A DNA stretch of 31,354 bases, taken from contig JBQTJW010000049.1 of the NCBI GenBank assembly GCA_052386745.1, positions 1-31,354 on the forward strand, written 5' to 3'. The notes beneath the pieces were generated by a model, which searched no databases, had not been told where the DNA came from, and saw only the letters and a program-made list of their open reading frames with translations. Position 1 is the first letter of the stretch; the number at the start of each line of letters is the position of its first letter. This document shows, piece after piece, positions 1 through 7,679 of the stretch. A program made the position numbers and the translations under genes. This stretch comes from Panacagrimonas sp052386745. GTDB taxonomy: Bacteria > Pseudomonadota > Gammaproteobacteria > Nevskiales > Nevskiaceae.

Positions 1-126
1 CGGCTTTCTTGATCTGCTTGGCGTAGCGCTTGATTCCGACCAAGGTGGTCGGCTTAACAGACACAGACATAACGTCCTCCTTCGAGCCGAGGCTGAACGT
101 CACTCGCCAACCGTTCCCTTGACCCG
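1..126. repeat. Terminal redundancy, first copy (circular contig)
   Basis: These 126 bases are identical to 31229-31354 at the other end. The direct end-to-end overlap is what an assembler leaves when a contig closes on itself, so the molecule is inferred to be a circle of about 31,228 bp. Bases 1-70 on the minus strand are the second copy of the first 23 codons or so of the DUF5623-like gene that is complete at 29922-31298. They should not be counted as a separate partial gene. Confidence 0.93.
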
Positions 127-269
127 AATGAGCACGTCAGGGAGTAAGTGTTACAAGGGCAGCGCTGTCAACAGCTTCGCAACGGCGAGTGGCAGGCCCC
201 TGCCGAGGGCCACACGAAAAATATACACGAAGGCTCGGGGGACAGCGCCTGGAAATAGCCAGCAATCGG
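71..269. other. Intergenic region between exonuclease-like gene and DUF5623-like gene
   Basis: There is no convincing gene here; the short plus-strand frame from 119 has no ribosome site or recognisable content. The stretch is the leader of the minus-strand gene whose start lies at 68-70 (equivalent to 31296-31298), with a GGAGGA ribosome site just upstream of it. Two symmetric sequences are visible: a perfect GC-rich palindrome GGCAGGCCCCTGCC at 191-204 and a wider inverted repeat CACTCGCC (101-108) / GGCGAGTG (184-191). Either could be a hairpin ending the upstream minus-strand gene, but no T-run follows. Confidence 0.5.
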
Positions 270-845
270 TTATCTATCGGTTACTTCAATCAAAGCTGCG
301 CGGACGGCTTGCGCGTCATGAAGCGCGTTGTGCCTCACCGACGACGCCGGGAAGTCATCACCTAGGGCGCGATTGACCTGCGCCATGTCTTCCAACAGCA
401 ACCACTGGTGCTCACTGCCACTAATGGCCTCGACCAAGTAGGCATCACCAAGCCAGTCGACGGCCAGCAACGGTGGCTTTCCAGAGGCGGCCGCACGGCG
501 GCGAAGAAAGTGGACCCACGAGACGACCAAGTCTCCATCCGTGCGCGCCTCGATATTTGCTGCAGCAGCGGGCAGGGCCGGCAGGACCTCATTGATGACG
601 AAGGGCGTACAGAGCGACCTCAGCTGCCGATCAACGCTCCGAACCCCGTAGAACGACGCGGGCAGTAGACGATCATCGAGCGCCGACACGCCAATCGACA
701 GGACCCGGGCCTGCTCGGCCCAGTTCCAGACGGCTTCCTTCGGATGCGGCAGGCGCGTGAACTCGGTATCCAGGCACAGGATGTCGAAGCGCCCGGACAG
801 TCCCGGTTCCAGCCTGCGGAAATCGATCCGCCCTATTGGCGTCAC
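270..845 (-). CDS. DEDDh 3'-5' exonuclease-like protein
   Basis: This 191-residue protein has the pattern of DEDD-superfamily 3'-5' exonucleases (RNase T / Rv2179c-like). Motif I is LDTEFT with Asp26 and Glu28, a central Asp lies in AVDWLGDAYL (around 130-134), and motif III is RHNALHDA with His172 or His176 and Asp177. These residues would bind two metal ions and hydrolyse RNA or DNA from the 3' end. The gene start overlaps the traA stop by four bases (842-845), so it is probably translationally coupled to the relaxase and belongs to the mobilization operon. A role in trimming or protecting transferred DNA, or in RNA turnover, is inference only; the substrate cannot be told from sequence. 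Confidence 0.72.
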   Translation of the reverse strand: MTPIGRIDFRRLEPGLSGRFDILCLDTEFTRLPHPKEAVWNWAEQARVLSIGVSALDDRLLPASFYGVRSVDRQLRSLCTPFVINEVLPALPAAAANIEARTDGDLVVSWVHFLRRRAAASGKPPLLAVDWLGDAYLVEAISGSEHQWLLLEDMAQVNRALGDDFPASSVRHNALHDAQAVRAALIEVTDR

Positions 846-3800
846 CGATCGAAGTCCATGCCGCGCGAGGGCTCGCGTTTCGGGCCGGCGCGTTCACGAG
901 CAACATCTCGGGCTGCGCCCTCGGCCCTCTGCGCGTCGGTTAATCGCTCGGCACGCCGGTCGATCAGTCGCTGCTCGTCCTGGCTGAGCTTCTGCCAAAG
1001 TGGGTCGCCATCGCGCAGACCGGGGCGCTGCAGTGCGCGCGCCATCACGGCTTCGTCGAGGCCCTGGCGTGCCACTTCGTGGCCGCTGCGTGTGCGAAGT
1101 ACCTGCTCCGCCATGGTGAGCATCTTCTCGGTTTCGACACGCGCTGGTGCTTGAGCGGTGTAATCCTTCTGCGCTTGGCTCAAGACTCCCAGCTCTGTCG
1201 TGCGCGCCTGCTCCAGCGCCTTGGAATCCTCCTTCCGCTGACGTTCGAGGGTCCAGGCTTCCTTCTCCAGGTCCGCCAGCGCACCACTACGCCAGGCATG
1301 CAGCGAGTGAAGCGCTGACTTGAGCAGGTTGTCCTTCGAGAACTCGGCCCGCTCGGCGGTAAGCCGCTTGAGCTCTGCCGCGGCCGACTCGATCCGGAAC
1401 TCCAGCTGGTTGCGTGCGGCGCGCGCCTCCCGCACCGCCGGGTACTGCTCCGCAGCGAGCATTTCGGGCCGATCTCTCAGCTGTCGGATGTGCGCCGACA
1501 GGTCGGACACTTTGGCGCTCCAGAGGCGAGCCAGATCCGTTTCGCGCGCGGACTCCTGAGCCAATACGGCAGGCTTGGCTGTCTGCTGGGGAGCAAGCCT
1601 TCGCTCGCGCTGTTCGGCCATCGTCTCCCGAGTACCAGGCTCGGCCGACCTCTCAAACTTGAGCTCGGCGAAGTCGGCCGCGAAGGACTTCACGCCGACC
1701 CGCGACAGGCGATCCACCAGGTTCTCGTAGCCGTGCGGGAAATGCTCGCGGCTGTAGGCCAGCTGCACCGAATCGCGGTGCCGGGTCAGGCCCACGTAGG
1801 TGAGCTGGGCATCGAGCGTGTCGGTGGCCAGCAGATAGGCTTTGTCGACGGTCACGCCCTGCGACTTGTGCACCGTTACCGCATAGCCGTGGTCGATCTG
1901 GCCGTATTGCGCGGCATCGACTTGGATGCGCTCGCCAGCATCAAGCCGGACCGACAGCTGACTCCCCCGCAGGCCTTCCAGGGTACCGGTCGTGCCGTTC
2001 TTTACGCCGAGCTGGGTATCGTTGCGAAGGAAAATCATCCGGTCGCCGACGGCCAGCTCGAGCCGCCCAGAAGCCCCTTCGACGACCTGTTCCTGGCCCA
2101 GCTCGCCGGCAGCGCGACGGATCTCGCGCACCGCCTGGTTCAGTGCCTGGCGCTCGCGGTTGGTATGCGCCAGGAGGATCTGTGTGCCCTCGGGCCGGAC
2201 CTTCCGGTCCGTCGCCCACTGCACCAACAGACCGACCCGGGCCTCGGCCTGGCTGCCGTATTCAGTGACGGCTCCACGCTCGCGATAGGCCTGAAGGCCC
2301 ACACCGATCCGGTGCTCGGAGAGCGCCGCCGAAGCCTCCCGCTGCCAGTCCTCGCGCTGGCGGACTATCTCCGTCAGCGAGGCCCGGACGCCCGCATCGG
2401 ACGCCCGCTGGCTCACTGCCCGGAAGGCATCGCCAGCCGCCACGGCACTCAGCTGGTAGCTGTCGCCGACCAGGCGCACCGTCGCCTTGGCCTGGTCGAC
2501 GTGCTTCAGCAGTTGCCCGAGCTGGGCCGAGCCGACGAGGCCGGCCTCGTCGATGACGACCACGGTCTTGGCGTCGAGCACGGTGTCGCCGCGCTCGATC
2601 CGGTACAGCAGGCTGTGCAGGGTCGAGCTGCGAATGCCGCTGTCGCGCTCCAGATCCTCGGCCGTCTTGCCCTGCAAGGCGGCCCCAACCACGGTCAACC
2701 CAGAGCGCTCGTAAGCCTCCCGAACGGCCGACAAAACGAAACTCTTGCCGGTGCCCGCAGCGCCGTTGGCAGCCGCCAGCTGGGTCGGTCCGGTGAGCAC
2801 CTCGAAGGCCTTGGCCTGGCCCGGGTTGAAGCCTCGACCGGCCGCCACGCCGTCCCGGACATCTGTGCGGACGGTCTTCGTCGGGACCGCCTTTGCGAGC
2901 CGGTCAGCGGTCGCAACCAGCGCCTTCTCGGCCTCGAACAGGGTGCGCGAGGTGAAGAACTCAGGCTCGCCCTTCCCCTTCGTCAGACCCACCAGCTCAG
3001 GGGAATTCAGGACCTTCAACTTGAGGGTCTGGAACTGCTCGGCCGAGTCGGAATTGCGGAAAATCAGGTTGTCGAGTTCGCGCCTGGAGAACACCGACTG
3101 GTGTGTCGTCAGCGCCTCGATCGCCTTCTCCGGAGCCGCTGCGAGACGCTCACCATTCCGCGCCGCGCGCTCCCGATTTTCGGCCGTAACAGCTGCCAGA
3201 ACTTGGCGCTGCTCGCCGTGTTTGGCGATACCGAGCTTGCGCGACGGCTCAAGGTCGATGCCCGTATCCCGATAGCTGCGATGGTCGATCCGGGACTCGT
3301 GCCCTGCCCGTTCCAGGGCCTCGTTCGCCGTCCGCGCCCACTCCTCGCGGACCGACCAGACGAACCCCTGCGAGCTGAAATAGCGGTCCTTGCCTGCCCC
3401 GCCCAGCCCTGGATTCTTCGGGTTCCAGCGCCGGAAGTATTCGTCCGGATCGCGCTCGATCCCGTCGATCCGGCGCTCGCTGAACATCAGGTGGAAGTGC
3501 GGTTGGGCCTCCTGGTCGGAGGCTTGCGGCGCGTGGATCGCCCACGTGTAGGCGTGCCGCTGGCCGAGGGTGTTCTCGGCGAATTCGCGGACCAGCGCGA
3601 TCTGCTGTTCGCGGGTCAGCTCACGCGGCAGCGCGACTTCCAGCTCGCTGTAGACCCGGCCGTTGGCGCGCTCGTGCGCGTCAGCGGCGGCCCAGAAAAT
3701 CTTCGGATCGTGCTCGGCCCAGGCGGGCATGTTGCCGCTCTCGCTGGCCACGAAATCCTCTCGGTCGGCGTACTCGCCTTCCCGAAGAATGTATTCGGCA

Positions 3801-3856
3801 TGCGGCCCGCCCTTGCCGGGGGAGCCGGTCTTCACGGAGAGGTGGTAAACCGCCAT
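842..3856 (-). CDS. traA: MOBQ-type conjugative relaxase-helicase TraA
   Basis: This 1004-residue protein nicks the plasmid at oriT and unwinds the transferred strand. The N-terminal MobA/MobL domain starts MAVYHLSVKTGSPGKGG, has a candidate nucleophile Tyr22, and carries the metal-binding HxH signature in QPHFHLMFSERR (His120, His122). A TraI/RecD-like helicase follows: Walker A GAAGTGKS (about 365-372), Walker B VVVIDEAG (about 432-439), the motif LVGDSYQLSAV, and late motifs VHKSQG and YVGLTRHRD. The C-terminal third is charged and probably coiled coil. The start at 3856 is preferred over an upstream frame opening because it gives the family's usual N-terminus. The gene diverges from traD across oriT and overlaps the exonuclease-like gene. 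With no type IV secretion genes on the circle, transfer must rely on a helper. Confidence 0.95.
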   Translation of the reverse strand: MAVYHLSVKTGSPGKGGPHAEYILREGEYADREDFVASESGNMPAWAEHDPKIFWAAADAHERANGRVYSELEVALPRELTREQQIALVREFAENTLGQRHAYTWAIHAPQASDQEAQPHFHLMFSERRIDGIERDPDEYFRRWNPKNPGLGGAGKDRYFSSQGFVWSVREEWARTANEALERAGHESRIDHRSYRDTGIDLEPSRKLGIAKHGEQRQVLAAVTAENRERAARNGERLAAAPEKAIEALTTHQSVFSRRELDNLIFRNSDSAEQFQTLKLKVLNSPELVGLTKGKGEPEFFTSRTLFEAEKALVATADRLAKAVPTKTVRTDVRDGVAAGRGFNPGQAKAFEVLTGPTQLAAANGAAGTGKSFVLSAVREAYERSGLTVVGAALQGKTAEDLERDSGIRSSTLHSLLYRIERGDTVLDAKTVVVIDEAGLVGSAQLGQLLKHVDQAKATVRLVGDSYQLSAVAAGDAFRAVSQRASDAGVRASLTEIVRQREDWQREASAALSEHRIGVGLQAYRERGAVTEYGSQAEARVGLLVQWATDRKVRPEGTQILLAHTNRERQALNQAVREIRRAAGELGQEQVVEGASGRLELAVGDRMIFLRNDTQLGVKNGTTGTLEGLRGSQLSVRLDAGERIQVDAAQYGQIDHGYAVTVHKSQGVTVDKAYLLATDTLDAQLTYVGLTRHRDSVQLAYSREHFPHGYENLVDRLSRVGVKSFAADFAELKFERSAEPGTRETMAEQRERRLAPQQTAKPAVLAQESARETDLARLWSAKVSDLSAHIRQLRDRPEMLAAEQYPAVREARAARNQLEFRIESAAAELKRLTAERAEFSKDNLLKSALHSLHAWRSGALADLEKEAWTLERQRKEDSKALEQARTTELGVLSQAQKDYTAQAPARVETEKMLTMAEQVLRTRSGHEVARQGLDEAVMARALQRPGLRDGDPLWQKLSQDEQRLIDRRAERLTDAQRAEGAARDVARERAGPKREPSRGMDFDR

Positions 3857-3883
3857 CGAGCGTGGTCCGAGGTGCGCGCAGCT

Positions 3884-3926
3884 GTTTCTCCGGGTAGCAT
3901 ACCCGAGAAACGCGGAAGCGCGCATT
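3884..3926 (+). other. oriT: oriT, RSF1010-like inverted repeat and nic region
   Basis: Between the divergent traA and traD starts lies an inverted repeat: GTTTCTCCGGGTA (3884-3896), loop GCA, and TACCCGAGAAAC (3900-3911), with one bulged C. It is followed by CGGAAGCGCGCATT (3913-3926). From memory, RSF1010-type MOBQ origins have a GTTTCTC/GAGAAAC repeat followed by a core like CGGTAAGTGCGCCCT. The spacing and sequence here follow that plan with a few changes. The nick would fall within the GCGC segment on the plus strand. The position beside a MOBQ relaxase supports the call; the exact nick base is inferred. Confidence 0.75.
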
Positions 3927-3993
3927 GCTAGCTATCGCTGCAAATGATACGGCGTGCGGGTCGCTCCGCTCCCCCACTACGACCGGGATTCCG

Positions 3994-4461
3994 ATGGACA
4001 CGAACGATGCCTGGCACCGCTCTCGAATCGCCTACCTTCGGGGCTTGCGGCGTCCGTCAAAAGATCAACGTCTGCTGCTGGATCTGATCGATCTCAACAG
4101 CGGGACTTCCGAGGACAAGGAGAAGATCGACGCGCTGTGGCGGGTGGAACGTGCGGCCGCCAGGCTCGACGACGCGAGAGCAAAAAGCAGGCAGCTGGTC
4201 TACGGCGAGAAGGTCTCGGCGCGTAAAGCTCGTACACACAAACTGGTCCAGCTCGGGCTACTGGTCCACAAAGCTGACATGCACCTGGACCATGGACTGG
4301 CGTTGGGCGCGTTGCTCGACTGCGCCGAGCGCTTACGCAAGCCGGGAGGCCAAGATTTGGCGGACCGCTGGAAGTCCGTCGGCGACAAAGCCATCACCGA
4401 GTGGGAGCAAAACGTCCGGCAAAGTGTGCTGAAGCCGATCGTCTCGTCACTCCGCAGCTGA
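3994..4461 (+). CDS. traD: Conjugal transfer accessory protein, TraD/TraC family
   Basis: A 155-residue basic protein with the hallmark of the small TraD family that accompanies Ti-plasmid-type TraA relaxases (not the coupling ATPase of the same name). The signature is SARKARTHKLVQLGLLV followed by a helix LALGALLDCAERL (about residues 76-113). In relatives this segment is thought to help relaxosome assembly at oriT. The frame opens earlier at 3925, but that region runs through the oriT spacer, so the ATG at 3994 is preferred. The gene is transcribed away from traA across oriT. Its 3' end overlaps the convergent small gene at 4447-4698 by 15 bases. Confidence 0.8.
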   Translation: MDTNDAWHRSRIAYLRGLRRPSKDQRLLLDLIDLNSGTSEDKEKIDALWRVERAAARLDDARAKSRQLVYGEKVSARKARTHKLVQLGLLVHKADMHLDHGLALGALLDCAERLRKPGGQDLADRWKSVGDKAITEWEQNVRQSVLKPIVSSLRS

Positions 4462-4698
4462 TCGGACATGCACCCGATCCGATCGCAGCTGCAGCCCATC
4501 GTCGAACAAAGGATCGGCCGGAATCTTCTCCGATGCCAGCTCATCGAACTGCGTCTGAAAACGCTGCTGCCGCTCCGGAGAATCGAACTCAGCAATGACG
4601 GGATTGCCGACCTCAAAGCCCGGTCGGAGAAGCTGCAGACGCGAACGCTCGGCCAGCTCGTCGTGGATTATCACTGACTCAAACACGACAATGCTCAT
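4447..4698 (-). CDS. Small hypothetical protein downstream of merP
   Basis: An 83-residue, acidic, soluble-looking protein starting MSIVVFESVIIHDELAERSR. I do not recognise a family. The ATG at 4698 lies seven bases beyond the merP stop on the same strand, so it reads as the third gene of a merT-merP operon, and it runs 15 bases into the convergent traD-like gene. It contains no cysteines, which argues against a direct mercury-binding role. The ribosome site is weak. It could be a non-functional frame, but its position as an operon tail makes a real gene more likely than not. Confidence 0.45.
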   Translation of the reverse strand: MSIVVFESVIIHDELAERSRLQLLRPGFEVGNPVIAEFDSPERQQRFQTQFDELASEKIPADPLFDDGLQLRSDRVHVRSAAE

Positions 4699-4705
4699 GC
4701 CGGTG

Positions 4706-4987
4706 TCACTTCTGCACGGTCGAGGGATACCCGGCGCTCGCGGTCGCGGCCGTCAGGTCGGCCGACTTTGTCTTGTCTGGATCGTAGGTGACGCGCGCCG
4801 TCTTCTTCGCAAAGTCGATGCTGACATCGTTTACGCCAGAAACGCTTTGTAGCGACTTCTTCACGGTGATCGGGCACACCGGGCAGGTCATGTTCTGGAC
4901 ATCGAGCGTGACGGTTTGTGGGACCGTCGCAAAGGCGGCCAGCGGCAGCGCCGCGAGCGCGATCAGCGTCAGGAAAGATTTGCGCAT
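4706..4987 (-). CDS. merP: Periplasmic mercury-binding protein MerP
   Basis: This 93-residue protein captures Hg(II) in the periplasm and hands it to MerT. It has a cleavable signal peptide (MRKSFLTLIALAALPLAAFA) and then one heavy-metal-associated domain with the metal site NMTCPVC (two cysteines three apart, about residues 33-36). A GGAG ribosome site precedes the ATG. It sits 13 bases behind merT. Size and layout match the family. Related HMA proteins can bind other soft metals, so the metal is inferred from the merT and merR context. Confidence 0.92.
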   Translation of the reverse strand: MRKSFLTLIALAALPLAAFATVPQTVTLDVQNMTCPVCPITVKKSLQSVSGVNDVSIDFAKKTARVTYDPDKTKSADLTAATASAGYPSTVQK

Positions 4988-5000
4988 GGGAATCTCCGTT

Positions 5001-5348
5001 TCAGTAGAACAGCGGGGCCAGCAATGGCACGGCGAGCAGACCGAGCAGTAAGACGCCGACGATCCAGAAGATCAGGCGCTGACGCTTGACGGTGTTTGGA
5101 TCAGCGCACGGCGTGCCGGGCACGCATACCTGTGGCACGAGGTAGAGCTGACGGAATGCGAGGCCGAGAAACACGAGCGTCAGGCCGATGAAGATCGGTC
5201 GATACGGCTCCATCGCCGTCAGATTGCCGATCCACGATCCGCTGATGCCGAGAGTCAATAGAACCAGCGGGCCGACACAGCACACCGATGCGCCGATGGC
5301 GGCGGCGACGCTGGCGAGCAGCGAGGATTTCCCAGTGAGTTGCATCAC
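5001..5348 (-). CDS. merT: Mercuric ion inner-membrane transporter MerT
   Basis: A 115-residue membrane protein that imports Hg(II) received from MerP. The first membrane helix holds the vicinal pair in SVCCVGPLVLL. A second helix follows (PIFIGLTLVFLGLAF), then a cytoplasmic loop with a further cysteine pair (VCVPGTPC), then a third helix (LIFWIVGVLLLGLLAVPLLA). This is the standard three-helix MerT plan at normal length. A GTG at 5348 is followed at once by ATG, either of which may start, with AAGGA upstream. Transcription comes from the MerR-controlled promoter at 5380-5411. No mercuric reductase gene follows, so imported Hg(II) would need detoxification from elsewhere. Confidence 0.92.
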   Translation of the reverse strand: MMQLTGKSSLLASVAAAIGASVCCVGPLVLLTLGISGSWIGNLTAMEPYRPIFIGLTLVFLGLAFRQLYLVPQVCVPGTPCADPNTVKRQRLIFWIVGVLLLGLLAVPLLAPLFY

Positions 5349-5379
5349 GCCGCGTCCTTGATTCGGTTATCGAGGTGCT

Positions 5380-5411
5380 ACTCTAAACTCCGTACTAAGG
5401 TACGGAGTCAA
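5380..5411 (-). promoter_or_regulatory. mer operator-promoter (MerR-type, 19-bp spacer)
   Basis: On the minus strand a -35 TTGACT (5406-5411) and a -10 TTAGAG (5381-5386) are separated by 19 bases. This over-long spacing is the hallmark of promoters that MerR activates by untwisting DNA. The spacer holds a perfect dyad ACTCCGTAC (5387-5395) / GTACGGAGT (5400-5408), close to the Tn501 mer operator as I remember it. The element lies between divergent merT and merR, so MerR should also repress its own gene from here. Confidence 0.9.
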
Positions 5412-5421
5412 GGAGTACGCG

Positions 5422-5817
5422 ATGGCAACGGGACTGACGATTGGCAAACTCGCGGAAGCCGCCGGGGTAAATATCGAGACGGTCCGGTATTACCAGCGGC
5501 TGGGGCTACTCGACGAACCGACGAAGCCGTCTGACGGGTATCGACGGTATACCCATCAGCAAGCCAAGCAGCTTCGCTTCATCAAGCGGGCTCAGGGCCT
5601 TGGCTTCACGCTGTCCGAGGTGGGTGGCCTACTCAGACTGGAGACCGCCTGCATATGCGCCGACACACGGGAACTAGCCGCACGGAAACTGGCACTCATC
5701 GAACAGCGAATGGCTGATCTCGCGGCGATGCAGGAAGCGCTGACGGGCCTGATCCTGCAGTGCGATGCCGGTGATGGCGGGAATGCCTGCCCTATCATTA
5801 AGGTACTCGCAGCTTGA
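5422..5817 (+). CDS. merR: Mercury-responsive transcriptional regulator MerR
   Basis: This 131-residue protein has an N-terminal winged-helix MerR domain (LTIGKLAEAAGVNIETVRYY, about 5-24), a long dimerization helix, and metal-site cysteines: Cys77/Cys79 (ACICAD), Cys114 (ILQCDAG) and Cys123 (NACPII). Classical MerR uses three cysteines near 82, 117 and 126 to bind one Hg(II) at the dimer interface, so the spacing is right. AGGAG lies seven bases before the ATG. It would hold RNA polymerase at the divergent mer promoter and trigger transcription on metal binding. The intact ligand set favours mercury, although lead or cadmium sensors of the family are similar. Confidence 0.92.
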   Translation: MATGLTIGKLAEAAGVNIETVRYYQRLGLLDEPTKPSDGYRRYTHQQAKQLRFIKRAQGLGFTLSEVGGLLRLETACICADTRELAARKLALIEQRMADLAAMQEALTGLILQCDAGDGGNACPIIKVLAA

Positions 5818-6039
5818 GTGTTTGCTTGTCACGTCACCGCTTGGGCACATCGCCGCCGCGCTCCCGCTCCCTGGCGCTGCTGCGCAGCGACGTGGCGTCA
5901 GTGCGCAACTCGGCTGGCGTCTCGCGCGCCAGCTTGTATGGCGCAGCTGCGCAGGTGATCGCCATTTTGTACGTGGACGAACAGCAGCGATGGCAAGCAC
6001 AACAGCGAGCGCGATCTTTCTCGGCGAGGGCGATGATCG
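5818..6039. other. No supported gene between merR and the GDCCVxC gene
   Basis: Several overlapping frames are open here on both strands, as is common in GC-rich DNA. None has a good ribosome site together with family-like content. A decayed remnant of a mer-associated transporter gene is possible, but I cannot demonstrate one. The stretch may also hold the leader for the gene starting at 6040. Confidence 0.4.
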
Positions 6040-6252
6040 GTGACGACTGTGATCCTGGAATCGGTGTTGACCTGTCCTCATTGCGCGACCTCGCGACGAG
6101 AGACGATGCCAACAGACGCCTGCCAGTTCTTCTACGAATGCACGAACTGCAAGACAGTCCTTCGCCCTAAAGCTGGTGATTGCTGCGTCTTCTGTTCATA
6201 CGGTTCCGTGAAGTGCCCGCCGATTCAAAATCAGCGATCTTGCTGCGGATAA
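6040..6252 (+). CDS. GDCCVxC domain small protein
   Basis: A 70-residue cysteine-rich protein ending in the run GDCCVFCSYGSVKCPP and a final SCCG. It matches the GDCCVxC-domain small proteins, some of which are selenoproteins in other organisms; here all key positions are ordinary TGC/TGT cysteine codons. An upstream CPHC pair and an ECTNC pair add potential metal or thiol chemistry. It starts with GTG at 6040 and is probably in the merR transcript or its own. Such proteins are often found beside heavy-metal genes, and the molecular role is not established. A function as a metal-thiol buffer is inference. Confidence 0.8.
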   Translation: MTTVILESVLTCPHCATSRRETMPTDACQFFYECTNCKTVLRPKAGDCCVFCSYGSVKCPPIQNQRSCCG

Positions 6253-6320
6253 TTCCGGAATTCGATGCTGAGCGTGAGTCCGCCAGGAATATCTAGGCAA
6301 CGGTGGCCGCAGGCCGGTCA

Positions 6321-7646
6321 TCAAAGTCCCCATGAATAGCCGAACTCAAGTTCCATCATCCGCGCCCGCACCGCTATTCGCTGCGCCGGGTCGAGCGGGT
6401 TCTGCCCAACGACGGCATTCTGCGGCGCGTACATAAACGACACGTTCCAAGCTCGGTTGTGCTCCAGCTTCTGGGTGAGCCCGGCCGTGATGTGATGCCG
6501 CACGACCGAAGGCCCGAGGACGTTGAGGAAGACCTGCGAATCGGGAATCTGCTGGGTTCCGTAGCTGTAGCCGAAGCGCCAGGTCCGATCGCCATCGTCA
6601 CGGATTGCGACGCCCAGCTTGTAGATCGTCATGTCGCGCCAGCCGAAGCCTGCACCGTTCGAGTCGCCGAGGCGGGCCTGCGTGAGATTGGGCAGCAGCG
6701 GGTTGCCGACCGCATTCACCTCGCTGAACAGAATCCGCTGCACGTCGAAGGCCAGCGTCGTCCGCGAGATCGGCGTCGCCGCCAGCCCGATCGTGAAGTT
6801 CGACGGAATATCGAGGCGGCCACGCTCTGCGAAGAGACCGGCGTAGCGCGTGAGCCTGGACATGTAGATCCTGCTCTGCCACGACGCACCCAGCTTCAAG
6901 CCCGGCAGCACCGTGCCCTGCACACCGATCCGCGCGCCGCCACCGAACGCGAGATCGTGGCCCTTGTTGCTCAGATGCTCGGGATCGGCCGAATAGGCGG
7001 CGAAGCTCGACAGTCCCTTCGCAGCGAAGCGCTCACCGGCGAAGATCGGCGAGATGCCCCAGGAAGCCTCGTCGCCGAGCTTGCGTGCGTAGGTCGCGAC
7101 CACGAACAACTGAGAGAGATCAATGCCAGCATCACCGGCCCCGAACACTCCTGATGCCGTTGCCCGCTGGCCGGGCGGCACCGTTCCGGTGGGTACGCCG
7201 AAGGTTGCGCTGCCGTCCTTGTAGTCCGTGTTGAGACCGCCGCTGCCGAAGACCGCGAGGCCCCACGCGGAGCGGTCCGAGATCGGCCGCACCAGGCCGA
7301 AACTCGGCACCGGGAACAGCTCGCGACGGCTCTTGCGGGTTTCCGGATCGATCCCGAACGTGCACTGCGTCGCGCTGGCGCAGGCCCCGGTCGGTGTGCC
7401 GGTGGCCGTGTAGCCACGGACCGGATTGAACAGCGAGAGCGCAACATCGTTGCGCGAGTCGAGCCAGGCGATTCCCGCAGGATTGGTTGCGGGCGTCAGG
7501 CCGTCCAAGGCCAATGCGACACCGGCCCCGCCCATCGCCTTGCTCTGTGTGCCGTAGCCGTGGGCGAAAAAGCCATTGAGAGCCGAAGCCGATCCGCAGA
7601 GCGCCAAGCCCGTCGCCACGGCGACGAGCCGAATCATCAAATTCAT
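6321..7646 (-). CDS. FadL/TodX-family outer membrane transport protein
   Basis: A 441-residue beta-barrel protein with a signal peptide (MNLMIRLVAVATGLALCGSA-SA) and the FadL-family start NGFFAHGYGTQSKAMGGAG, followed by ALDGLTPATNPAGIAW, typical of the plug region. The rest alternates short polar and aromatic strands up to a terminal strand MELEFGYSWGL. FadL-type channels carry hydrophobic compounds across the outer membrane. The gene is third in a minus-strand row after the CMD protein and the ECF sigma factor, 33 bases behind the latter, so it may be that sigma factor's target or operon partner. The substrate is unknown; a link to arsenic is only by proximity. Confidence 0.8.
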   Translation of the reverse strand: MNLMIRLVAVATGLALCGSASALNGFFAHGYGTQSKAMGGAGVALALDGLTPATNPAGIAWLDSRNDVALSLFNPVRGYTATGTPTGACASATQCTFGIDPETRKSRRELFPVPSFGLVRPISDRSAWGLAVFGSGGLNTDYKDGSATFGVPTGTVPPGQRATASGVFGAGDAGIDLSQLFVVATYARKLGDEASWGISPIFAGERFAAKGLSSFAAYSADPEHLSNKGHDLAFGGGARIGVQGTVLPGLKLGASWQSRIYMSRLTRYAGLFAERGRLDIPSNFTIGLAATPISRTTLAFDVQRILFSEVNAVGNPLLPNLTQARLGDSNGAGFGWRDMTIYKLGVAIRDDGDRTWRFGYSYGTQQIPDSQVFLNVLGPSVVRHHITAGLTQKLEHNRAWNVSFMYAPQNAVVGQNPLDPAQRIAVRARMMELEFGYSWGL

Positions 7647-7679
7647 GGTTGTTCCCTTGAGTTGTTGAAGCAGTGACGC

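Noticed and set aside
1..126. Terminal direct repeat as a biological repeat such as a linear-element end
   Set aside because: It consists of the unique start of a plasmid gene and its leader, with exact identity, which fits an assembly overlap of a circle much better.
119..376. 85-codon plus-strand frame before the exonuclease-like gene
   Set aside because: No ribosome site; it runs into the antisense strand of the exonuclease-like gene.
1490..3931. 813-codon open frame on the plus strand opposite traA
   Set aside because: It is an antisense shadow of the GC-rich relaxase-helicase gene; its product has low complexity and no family-like motif, while the minus strand has all relaxase and helicase motifs.
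5765..6170. Open frames between merR and the GDCCVxC gene, possibly a transporter remnant
   Set aside because: Several frames overlap, none has a good start, membrane profile or metal motif; a remnant could not be shown.
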